Positions 55,801 to 64,000 of a stretch of 64,000 nucleotides of DNA are shown one piece after another. This stretch comes from Distichodus sexfasciatus. Lineage: Eukaryota > Chordata > Actinopteri > Characiformes > Distichodontidae. The notes under the pieces were generated by a model, which saw only the letters and a program-made list of their open reading frames with translations, had not been told where the DNA came from and ran no database searches. The stretch spans positions 957,515-1,021,514 of the forward strand of contig JAVGVS010000023.1 of the NCBI GenBank assembly GCA_032718565.1, given 5' to 3'. The translations under genes and the position numbers were made by a program. Position 1 is the first letter of the stretch. Each line of letters opens with the position of its first letter.

Positions 55801-58800
55801 TGCTATTTCTTGAGACAGCTTCTGACCTCGACAATAAATATCACAAGATCTCATGACAGAAGATCTCGTCGCAGCTCTAGTAAAAGTGCTTACTGTTCTT
55901 CACTTTTTTGGAAGGTGGAAGTCAAATTCCCAAAAACCTGCTACAGTGTGTTGAGTTTATGGAACTGCTCACACCTACATACATACATTGTCAGAAAACA
56001 TACATGACCATTATACCTTAGAATGGTGGGTTCTGGCATTCCAGGATCGGCTCCCCGCTTGAAGCCTGTTGAGAAACAAGAAAACACTGTTGCATTACAA
56101 ATGTGGATGTCTAAACTCTGAACAATGTAATGTCTAAACATTACTGCAGCAATTGTGTTTGAAACCTCTTTTGCAGAAGCAAAAACTGCACGCAGTGCTT
56201 GCTGACCGAGGCCTCCTGTTTACACAGCAGCATTGCGCCACAAAAATCTCTGTTCAAAGCACAATTCCTCTTTCAGGGTTTCACCTTCCAAGAAAATTTT
56301 TTTATTACAAAAAAAAAAAAAAATCCTTTATTGCAGAGAAAGTAATTAAGTCATCCATGAAATTATTTAAAGTGAATTTAAGTGCTTTACATGCAGATTT
56401 ATATATATTATATTTAATGCCAACCATACCTTTTTATATTACCGATAACAACTGACGACTTCAACAGTGGAAAAATAAAATGTCAAGTTTTGACCAATTT
56501 ATCACTGAAGTTACAAAGAATGCTCAGACTTCTAACACAGATGAATTCTCGGGGTTTTCAAGGCAAAGTTCAAAATTATTTTTTTAAATAGCAGTTTAAA
56601 CATCTGAAACTGTCTATGCTTTATTGTGTATAAAATGTGGGTTTATGAATTTTGCAGAGTATCCCCGTCAGTTTCGATTACTAAATATATACAGTTATGT
56701 TCAAAATAACAGCAGTCTGACATCACTGACCTGATCAATCCCCATTTTTGATAGAAATTATATTTCTACATGGCAAATAGTTTATTAGTAGGTGTAGTAG
56801 AGTATTAGAATACCAACAGACCCAACGACTATGACATGAATGCTGCTAACTCTGTGTAATTGAATCATTAATTGAAAGGGGGCTCCTGGGCTCATTTTCA
56901 AATTAATAGCAGTGTGGAGTTTAATTAGTGAAGTCATTCATTCTGTGAAAAAACAGGTGTCAATTACTGCCCTTATTTAAGGAAGGAAGGCAGCAAATAA
57001 TGTCCATGCTAGATATAGTGCATTTCCCTCTGAAAATCACTTGGTTGTGCCATTTCTCTTGAAGCCAGTCAATGTGTTCTTTTGCAAATTTTTGATTCGA
57101 TTGATTGTTCTTTTTGAGTCTTAGGGGCACAGACAGTTTGTCAGACGACCCCCAAACACTGAGTTCAAGCCACAGTCCACTGTGAAGACAGTGAAGCATG
57201 GTGGCACAAGCATCATGATATGGGGATGTTTCTCAAACTATGGTGTCGTGCCTATTTATCGCATACCAGGGATCATGGATCAGTTTGAATACATAAAAAA
57301 TCTTGAAGAGGTCATGTTGCCATATGCTGAAGAGGAAATGCCTTTGAAATGGGTGTTTCAACAAGACAACGACCCCAAACACACCAGCAAATGAGCAACA
57401 TCTTGGCTCCAGACCAACAAGATTGATGTTATGGAGTGGCCAGCCCAATCCCCGGACCTTAATCCAATAGAGAGCTTGTGGGATGACGTCAAAAATGCAG
57501 TTTCTGAGGCAAAAATCAAGAAATGCTGAAGAACTGTGGAATGTTGTCATCATCATCATCATGGGCTGGAATACCTGTTCACAGGTGCCAGAAGTTGGTT
57601 GACTCCATGCTATACAGATGTGCAGCAGTTCTCAGAAACAGTGGTTATACAACTAAATATTAGTTCAGGGATTCAAAGAAAAGCAAAATCTTGAAACATT
57701 TTTCAGTTTATACAGTGAATGTTAAGTTTGTAAAGAGTTGAGTTTTTTTTGAACAGCCTATTATTCCTTTTTATTAACTTTCTGTAAAAGAATAACTAAA
57801 TTGATTATTTTTGCCTTATGTTTTGAATTGGGTGGAATGCGCAGTATTCCCAGTGCATTTGTGTGTATGGAAATAAAATCTATTTTAAGGATTTTGAGCT
57901 TTATTCAGTTTTTTTAAACATACTGCTATTATTCTAATATATATATATACATACACACACACACATTATATATATATATATATATATGTTAGTGTTCAGT
58001 TAGTGGTGATATTGCTATACAAGCCTTCACGGCATGCAATTTCAGCCACATCTACAGATATTCCAGTGTTTTACTTCTTTTACATGAGAAAAGCCACAAC
58101 TTCCTTATCACAGTAGAAACTGAACCCCCATACACAAAACCCAACGAAACTCTGCGGCTTCTAAGTAAAACGTCGTTGCCCGTAATTCTAAAAATGGACT
58201 ACACAGACGTTGTCCGTCATTGCACCTTCTAGTCTACGTAACTACTTTTGAACGTACTCACGCTGTAAACTAGGTAACACAAATGAGTTCACAAAGAGGG
58301 TTTTAACTGTGAACAAAAACTGGACTTTTTATGGCGCAACAAAGGACTGCCCTGACAAATTATCACTATAATTTCTTAGATCTATCTTTTTCCATCAATA
58401 AATTGTGGTTATTAACACTGGTCTGCTGTTAGTAGCTACCAAATTGAAATTAAAAGCTAGGAGAAACACACCAGTGAAGACTGTAGAAAATGTGGCTCAA
58501 ATACCCAAAATATTAGAAGTTTAATGTCTTTTAAGGAGAAAACATTTGACAAGAAAGATGTGGGAGAATTGCTTTTTACAATTGGGGTGGGTGATGGCCT
58601 AGTGGTATTCATTATTTGTCACATACATATTAATTCATGTATAACATGTAGTGCAATGCACCCTGATTCATTTCTAAAACTGAAATTAAGAGATTAAGAA
58701 AAATTACAAGAGGATAATTTAGAAATGGAAGGCGCTCAGGATAAGTGCGTCTGATAAAGGCCTTCAATGTAGTGGACAAACTTCTGACATTAGGATCAGA

Positions 58801-61800
58801 TCGCTGCATCCCTAGATATGACTTTATTGCATTATAATGCAACATATTTTCTAGGAGACAGATTTAGAATGAATGCAAACCTGGGCTGGTTATAACTAAG
58901 GGTCGACCGATTATTGGTTGGGCCGATTATGGTGGGCTGATATTAGGCATTTTGTTTAATTTTGACCATCACCAATATTAAGTAATCACAAGGTGCGATA
59001 CTGTGGCTCCTCTGCCATCTCTTGTCTCTTTGCTGTTTAATCTCAACTCACTGCTTCACTTAATATCCCGCCCACAGCAGCAGCTGTACGTCACACGAGA
59101 TCTAGGTTAAATGGACAGTACACTGAGAAGCTCTGCTTTCTTCCCCACGACCTGCTGCTGCTCAATTTGGAATACTAAAATGTGTAAGCTTCAAGAAAAA
59201 AATGTTTAAGGTTTGTAATTTAAAAAATTTAAGTATTTATAAACAGTAAAGTCATTTAAATAAAGTTTTGTGTTGATGTTTGTAAAATTCTAAATTGTGA
59301 CACTTTTTTTTTTGCATATCGGTTCTCGACCCCGTTACCTAGCAATAATTGGTATCGATCTCTGCCCCGAAAAACCAATATCGGTCGATCTCCATTTGTA
59401 ACCTAATGGTTTGCTTCTCAAATCCAGCTCTATCCTAACTCTTACCTTTAACCTACTGCAATCTCCCCAAGCCTGTCAATGAGAACTACAGTCATATTAG
59501 GCCTTTAACGCTCTGTAAGCTAACATGCCTCCACAACTTTAAGAGAGCTGGGCCCATGATCAGAGAGTCGCTGGTTCAAGTCCCGAACCGGTAAAGGTAC
59601 CACTCAGGTATTCAAGAGCAAGGTACCGTTCCCAAATACTGCTCCCCATGTGTCGCCAAAAAGCTGCCCACTGCTCCTTCACGGATGGGTCAAATGCAGA
59701 GGTCAGATGCAGAGGTCACATTTCGTTGTGGTGCACTATGTGCCGTGTTATGCTGTGGTGTATTCACAATGACAAATAATCACTCACTTTACAGTTTTAT
59801 ATTTGAACTGATATCCCTAGACAATTTGTTGTTTAAATTTTGTTTAAAAAGTAAGCCTAATGTTGCCTCACAAATTTTATTGTAATTCCTGTCCAGCTGG
59901 ATTGGAATCGTTATCAGCCAATATCCAAGGCCCAGGTATCGCTAGCAGGATTGAAAAAAGCGGGATTAGTGCATTCTGGGTCTTAACAACAAAAAGAATG
60001 AGAGCAACAGACATCCTTTATCAGGATAACAGGTCACAGAAAACAATACACTGGATAGACTATGAACAGTTTTGCAACTCTATCCTGTTCCATGAATAAA
60101 TTTCCAGCTGTTACTAACCGGAAAGTGACATTTTTGAACTTCTTACCCCTGGATAAAAAGGAAGAGGGTAATGGCGCACAAAACACAACCACAAATTCAC
60201 ACACGACGTTGACTCAGACCATAGTGGAACTCCGAAGCCTCCAGAGGATGCCCAAAAGTAAAATTAATGGATAAGGGAGTCATGCCTTTGTAACGCATTT
60301 GGATGTAGACCAGAGAAGGGCTTATCACTTGGGGCAGGCATGGAAGAACATGGACATAGATACTCACTACTTTTCCCACTCAAATCCCTCTTAATAATGT
60401 GCAAGAAGCGTTAAAAATAGCCAGAGCAGGAAGTGACACGGACGATGCAGACAGCAGAACGTGTTTTAGCGACGTCAGTAGTTTTCGGGACATGTGCAAG
60501 AGAACATCCTCAATCAGCTTCTACTTATGAGCTGTTAGAACATATCACTATCTGCCAAACTACTGGCAGAAAATCTCTCTATTTGTAGCAAAATAAAAAG
60601 TGCATTTGTTGATTTTATTTACCAGAGTTTTAAGACACCATAAAATCAGAACCTGTGTGTCTTTTGTCTTAATGGTGCATGCGGTGTGACATGTTCTTTT
60701 TCCATTTTCCTTCAATTATTTATTGCTCTTATTATTACAGTCTTTTTATCTTATGTTTCTGCTGATAACAGTTGACTTAGCTGTAGCTGTTAAACTGTTA
60801 AGCTGTAGCTGAATTAATGCTTGAGAAAAAAAGGTGTGATGAGGAAATAACAGATGAAGGAGGAAATGAAGAATGGATGCTAGTAAATGCTGCTTTTAAG
60901 CCATTTCTGCTGATTATAGTGTAGTTGAGTGAGTGATTGTCATTGTGAACACACCATAGCACAACAAAATGTGGCATCTGTCTTTGACCCATCCGTGAAG
61001 GAGCAGTGAGCATCTGTGCAGTGCCCGGGGAGCAGTGGGCAGTACCTTGGGGTTGGTACCTTGCTCATGGGCAACTCAGTGGTACCTTTACCAGTCCGAG
61101 ACTTGAACCGGTGACCTTTCTGTCATGGGGTCAACTGCTTAACTGTTGTGCTACCAACTGCCCCTTGTTGTTCTGGATGTTGAACTCGGAGTAAAGTGGA
61201 ATAGATGATGATGATGTGTTGCTGTGTTAGAACAACCAAATTTGTCATACATCATATGCTGTCAACCCAAACAACACAGCAGCACACTTTCTTTTTTCAT
61301 CCTTCCTTTTAGCTTATAGTTTAAAAGACAGATCAACTACAATCAGCAGAAACTGGAAAAACGCCTGTAGCAGCATTTATCAGGATTTAACAGTCTTTTA
61401 TTCTTTCCTTTTTTTTCTAATTTTATGCCTTTCTATGTTTTTCAGAACACAGCAACCACATTTTCCCCCCAAAAAATGATGTCTAGCCAATGATGTTTCA
61501 AATATACCACCTCCTTTCTTGTAAAACTTTAAATCAATACTGACGACAGTTCTTTCATTGGAAACTATGCCAATTGGCCAGCCTCCGCTTCCCACATGCA
61601 TCAGTGAGTCTCGGGTGCCCATCACCACATCACTGGTTTAACAGTTCTCCTTCCTGGGACCACTTTTAGTAGCTCATTGACCTCTCCAGACCAGGAACAT
61701 GCCAAAACAACTGCAGGTTGGCAGAAGCTCTGACCCAGTCGTTTACCCATCATCTCAAATTATTATACCGGCCCAAGTTTTAAGGTTCTGACTAAGGTCC

Positions 61801-62947
61801 CTGTTCCCACTCATCACTAAATTTACAGCATTTAGCAGACACTCTTATCCTGAGTAACTTCCATTTGCTAATAACAGGTATAGTCTCCCTGCACTTAGCG
61901 TAAAAGGCCTTGTTCAGGGGCTCAATGGGGCAGTTGGTAGTGGAACAGTTACAGAGTTGGTCATGTGTTTCGAAGGTCACCGGTTCAAGTCCTGGATGGT
62001 AATAGTGCCACTGAGGTACTCATGGGCAAGGTATCATCTACAACCACGGCTCCCCAACTGCAGCCCACTGCTCCTTAAGGAATAGGTCAAATGCAGAGGT
62101 CACTGTGCCCCGTTCACAATGACACATTATCACTGCCATAAACTCAGTGGTGATTTCAGGGATTCAAAACTGCAATTGGCGGTCACACAGAGTTTCAGTC
62201 ACTTAGACCACTGTGCCACCAACAGCCAATTTTTACAACAAAATATAAATGACACTGAAAACTGGAAAGGAAAGTTTGTCTCTAGAAGGGCCCAATGAGA
62301 CTACTTTCTTGTCAGGCTTGAGTTTTGTGCTACAATGTTATCACTCTTTCATGTTAAACCAACTTACCACTAACTTTTACTTTTCCCTGTTTTTTTTTTT
62401 TTTCAGTTATAATTTTACAGTCACACCAATAAATGATCTCTGTATATAGACTACACATTATGAAATGAAATGTTACACAATGAGTAAAAAGCAAGGGATG
62501 AGATGTTTAACAAATGAATAATTATGAAACACTAGGATGGCGAAATCATCCTCGCTGCTGACGTCACGCGTGAAAGCGGAGCGGCTTTACAACATCGTGG
62601 ACTTGACGTCACACCGGAAAGTCGTGTCTGTGTTATCCTTCACAAAAATACACCCAATTCGGACTTTAACGCTCCGTCATCGGCCGGGTTTCCCCCTTCA
62701 GAATCACGCGGACTAAAGCCAAAACCGGTGAAGAAATGCAACTCGTTTTTCCCCCCAAACATCACCACAACGGCCTATACCCGCATTTTGGTGGACCGAG
62801 TTAGCACAGTTAGCATAGTGTACGAAAAAAAAATAAATACTGACCCAGGTACAGCACCGTGGGGATAAAACCCCACCGAATAACGAACTGTCCGCACTGG
62901 AACACCTGCTGTAGCCGCTGTTTCGTCTCCTTGCTCAGTTTGGCCAT
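52862..62947 (-). CDS. tomm7: tomm7, mitochondrial import receptor subunit TOM7, three exons, complete
   Basis: TOM7 is a small tail-anchored subunit of the TOM complex in the mitochondrial outer membrane. It modulates assembly of the TOM40 channel and supports PINK1 retention on damaged mitochondria. Exons are 62845-62947 (103 nt), 56017-56065 (49 nt) and 52862-52877 (16 nt), giving 55 residues, the same length as human. The first 13 residues are the basic segment MAKLSKETKQRLQ. Residues 16-36 form the membrane span (FVIRWGFIPTVLYLG). The tail is FKRGADPGMPEPTILSLLWG. All splice sites are GT-AG. Introns are large for so small a gene (about 6.8 and 3.1 kb) and full of mobile DNA. It converges with il6, as in mammals. 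Confidence 0.97.
52880..54268. other. tomm7 intron 2, nothing recognised
   Basis: AT-rich sequence without exons. Short frames near 53.2-53.6 kb are chance. Confidence 0.5.
54272..54905. mobile_element. degenerate hAT-like element ('gggacgcaccgatccgata')
   Basis: The left end AGGGACGCACCGATCCGATA and internal ATCGGATTTGTATCGTATCG and TATCGGCATGGGACAT are typical of a family with repeated TATCGG subterminal motifs. The right terminus is eroded. Confidence 0.6.
54910..55570. other. tomm7 intron 2, nothing recognised
   Basis: AT-rich sequence with a short ATATAT run near 55,532-55,555. Confidence 0.45.
55578..55713 (-). mobile_element. tRNA-derived SINE (family B), minus orientation
   Basis: The reverse complement shows GGTGGTCTAGTGGTTAAAA (box A), box B GGGTTCGAATCC and TTGCTCTCAGGGAAACTGCC. 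Box B is intact. Confidence 0.82.
56017..56065 (-). CDS. tomm7: tomm7 exon 2
   Basis: 49 nt between TCTCAACAG and the donor AG|GTATAA, encoding FKRGADPGMPEPTIL, the most conserved stretch of TOM7. Confidence 0.96.
56070..56685. other. tomm7 intron 1, nothing recognised
   Basis: AT-rich sequence with a poly-A run near 56,310-56,323. Confidence 0.45.
56691..57940 (+). mobile_element. Tc1-like DNA transposon, defective
   Basis: The left end ACAGTTATGTTCAAAATAAC followed by AGCAGT is mirrored on the right by ACTGCTATTATTCTAATAT, giving diverged inverted repeats of about 20 bp or more. Both ends sit in TA-rich DNA, fitting TA target choice. The interior carries a transposase remnant in plus orientation. 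Confidence 0.8.
57134..57529 (+). pseudogene. Tc1-like transposase remnant
   Basis: The frame reads F-V-R-R-P-P-N-T-E-F-K-P, then VKHGGTSIMIWGCFS, then WVFQQDNDPKHTSK, then MEWPAQSPDLNPIESLWDD. These are the second and third parts of the DDE/D catalytic core (the Asp of QQDNDPKH and the Glu of PDLNPIESLW). The N-terminal DNA-binding half and the first Asp are missing. There is an in-frame TGA at 57392 and a final TGA at 57527. It cannot make a working enzyme. Confidence 0.87.
57938..57990 (+). repeat. (TA)n and (CA)n microsatellite
   Basis: ATATAT, then ACACAC, then TATATA again, at the right edge of the Tc1-like element. Confidence 0.88.
57992..58600. other. tomm7 intron 1, nothing recognised
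   Basis: No exon or repeat with clear ends was seen. Confidence 0.45.
58606..58715 (+). mobile_element. dispersed repeat fragment, relative of the 18.5-kb copy
   Basis: TTATTTGTCACATACATA and ACATGTAGTGCAATGCACC match the 18,468-18,560 pattern with many changes. Confidence 0.45.
58899..59395. mobile_element. hAT-like MITE with GGTCGACCGAT termini
   Basis: The left end AGGGTCGACCGATTATTGG and the right end CCAATATCGGTCGATCTCC are inverted relatives. The flanks TTATAACT and TTGTAACC match at 6 of 8 positions, a possible target duplication. No coding sequence is present. Confidence 0.68.
59548..59795 (+). mobile_element. tRNA-derived SINE (family A), plus orientation
   Basis: The head has CCCATGATCAGAGAGTCGCT and box B CTGGTTCAAGTCCC. 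The body has AAAGCTGCCCACTGCTCCTT. It contains a local duplication of GTCAGATGCAGAG near 59,690-59,715 and ends CAATGACAAATAATCACTCA. Confidence 0.83.
59798..60920. other. tomm7 intron 1, nothing recognised
   Basis: Unique-looking AT-rich sequence. Confidence 0.45.
60925..61168 (-). mobile_element. tRNA-derived SINE (family A), minus orientation
   Basis: The reverse complement carries the head AGTTGGTAGCACAACAGTTA, box B CCGGTTCAAGTCTCGG and the tail TTCACAATGACAATCACTCA. It is full length. Confidence 0.85.
61170..61805. other. tomm7 intron 1, nothing recognised
   Basis: No exon. A short ATGATGATG run lies at 61,206-61,215. Confidence 0.45.
61812..62222 (-). mobile_element. host SINE-like element (family C) split by a younger SINE
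   Basis: TACAGCATTTAGCAGACACT, CTCTTATCCTGAGTAACTTC and GGCCTTGTTCAGGGGCTCAA, resumed after the insert as GGTGATTTCAGGGATTCAAA and CCACTGTGCCACC, form one reverse-oriented tRNA-headed fish SINE. The middle is displaced by 61929-62142. Confidence 0.72.
61929..62142 (+). mobile_element. SINE family A inserted in another SINE, with target duplication
   Basis: The element runs from GGCAGTTGGTAGTGGAACAG to TCACTGCCATAAA. It is flanked by CTCAATGG (61921-61928) and CTCAGTGG (62143-62150), 7 of 8 identical. It contains box B CCGGTTCAAGTCCTGG and the family A body. Confidence 0.82.
62559..62619. promoter_or_regulatory. tomm7: two CRE sites and an ETS-type site in tomm7 intron 1
   Basis: Perfect TGACGTCA palindromes lie at 62559-62566 and 62604-62611, 45 bp apart. 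The second is followed at once by CACCGGAAA, an ETS/GABP-type core. The surroundings are CpG-rich. They lie about 230-290 bp inside intron 1. CREB/ATF binding is inferred from motif only. Confidence 0.6.
62845..62947 (-). CDS. tomm7: tomm7 exon 1
   Basis: ATG at 62947-62945 and donor G|GTCAGT. It encodes residues 1-34 and one base of the next codon. The frame is open upstream, but the homologous proteins begin at this Met. Confidence 0.96.
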
Positions 62948-63240
62948 GTCTGTGTTTGTTATAAACGGCTTTTGTCCGGCTTTACTGCTAAAGCGGCCGC
63001 TCTGAAGGGCACAACGGGAAAATGCGACTGAACCACGTTGCCGTAAAGTGACGCCAACACTGTTTTTGCGACATCTGTGCCAGCAGCAACAACTACGGGT
63101 GCCGTAAAGTACAGCGAGCACTATTTTACGACATGTGCGTTTGCACAATAAGTGGTGAAGGAGCGCCACCTGCAGGGCAGATTAAATACAGCCGTGAGGA
63201 ACACTCCTGTTCGGAAGTTCGTTGCAACTCACGGGCAAAT
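62948..63240 (-). promoter_or_regulatory. tomm7: tomm7 promoter region, CpG-rich
   Basis: A CpG-rich stretch without a TATA box, as for housekeeping genes. On the minus strand an imperfect ~35-bp block ending ACTTTACGGCAMC occurs twice, near 63,035-63,070 and 63,096-63,132. The true start site is not visible from sequence. Confidence 0.5.
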
Positions 63241-63249
63241 AAAAACCCA

Positions 63250-64000
63250 AGAATAGGATTTTCCCCTGTTTATGCCCAGATATGCAGCCATGTTATCATC
63301 TTGTTCTATATATGATTTACCTCGATTTAACTTTTTTCAGGAACGTTAGACCTGTTGGGGAATATAGTGATGGTTACTATAAATACACAGTCCACTAAAA
63401 TAAACAATGGCAAAATGTTTAACATATTTATTAAAGTGAAAACGTAGATACGTTACCTAAATTAAACGGCTTCTGTGAGATTTTTCAAAGCAGTTTATCC
63501 AGTTTGCGTTGTGGCTTGTTTAACAGTAGAAGTGCTTTGTGAATTTTTACTTTCCTCCGAATTTAAGTTATTGGAACCAACTCCAAACAGCAATCTAATT
63601 TATTTATTTTAAATGTAATACATGATTATTGAATATTCCCTTTAATTAGACATATTCTGCCTCAGATTAACTATACAAATATTAACATAACTGAATATTA
63701 CAACTCGATACCGCAAAATTGTTTTAACTTTCCTTGCAGTCACAGAAAGCCTCAATATGGTGCAACTGGTCTCAAACCCTTCAACCTAAGAGCTTCTTCC
63801 AGCGGTCATTTACGTCTTAACTCCACCATATGCGAGAAAGTCTGGTTTTATAAGACACACTTACACGTTTTCTCACTAGATGGTGAATTAAACCCAGAAA
63901 AATGATCTTGATATATGTACTTTCAAGTTTACTTGATTCCAACAGGAACTATAACATTTTTCCCTACTTGTCAAGACCATACGATAAAATGTAAAATTGC
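63250..64000. other. upstream of tomm7, nothing recognised
   Basis: AT-rich sequence. No exon of a neighbouring gene could be identified before the right edge. Confidence 0.5.

Noticed and set aside
62810..63169. 119-codon frame extending tomm7 upstream
   Set aside because: It is the tomm7 frame left open through the 5' UTR from a GTG codon. TOM7 proteins begin at the Met encoded at 62947.
1..64000. CRISPR arrays, bacterial operons, plasmid or phage features
   Set aside because: None seen; exon-intron genes, SINEs and microsatellites show vertebrate DNA. The spaced repeats at 3-4 kb and 8 kb have no unique spacers of constant length.
1..64000. Endogenous retrovirus or other viral insertions
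   Set aside because: No LTR pairs, gag/pol motifs or polypurine-tract/primer-site pairs were recognised; the retroelement traces are non-LTR types.

Overview
The window reads as ray-finned fish (teleost) nuclear DNA. It has small exons with GT-AG introns, AT-rich intergenic DNA, many dinucleotide and tetranucleotide microsatellites, tRNA-headed SINEs of the V-SINE type, hAT-like and Tc1-like DNA transposons, and decayed LINE reverse transcriptase tails. Nothing bacterial is present. The repeat mix would suit an otophysan such as a catfish or characin, but I cannot name the species.

Three protein-coding genes can be assembled exon by exon. From left to right these are the 5' part of rapgef5 (minus strand, first exon at 33.1 kb, last visible exon near 5.5 kb, continuing off the left edge), il6 complete in five exons (plus strand, 50,032-52,289), and tomm7 complete in three exons (minus strand, 62,947 down to 52,862). 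This order and these orientations match the RAPGEF5-IL6-TOMM7 block of human chromosome 7p15.3 as I recall it. The human block also carries STEAP1B, and I see no trace of it here.

Region by region: 1-5.4 kb is rapgef5 intron with a decayed ~50-bp minisatellite. 5.4-33.2 kb holds the rapgef5 exons, separated by introns full of SINEs, MITEs, microsatellites and a ~1-kb polypurine minisatellite (13.2-14.2 kb). 33.2-49.9 kb is a gene-free interval. It contains a repeat complex at 39.8-43.1 kb (a TIR-bounded element with a duplicated ~715-bp unit, an 875-bp TG tract, a V-SINE and ATT/ATA tracts) and two LINE fragments. 49.9-52.5 kb is il6, with a TATA box, an NF-kB-like site and an AU-rich 3' UTR. 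52.5-63.1 kb is tomm7, whose large introns hold a Tc1-like element with a broken transposase and a SINE nested in another SINE. 63.1-64 kb has no recognisable gene.

The genes are linked by ancestry rather than by a shared pathway: a Rap GTPase exchange factor, a cytokine of the IL-6/G-CSF family, and a subunit of the mitochondrial outer-membrane import channel. il6 and tomm7 meet tail to tail, with opposing poly(A) signals about 35 bp apart. I found no strong case for a wholly new biological system. The observations most worth following up are the structured repeat complex at 40-42.5 kb, the il6/tomm7 3'-end collision, the DEP-bearing N-terminus of rapgef5 with its unresolved frame, and paired CRE motifs inside tomm7 intron 1.
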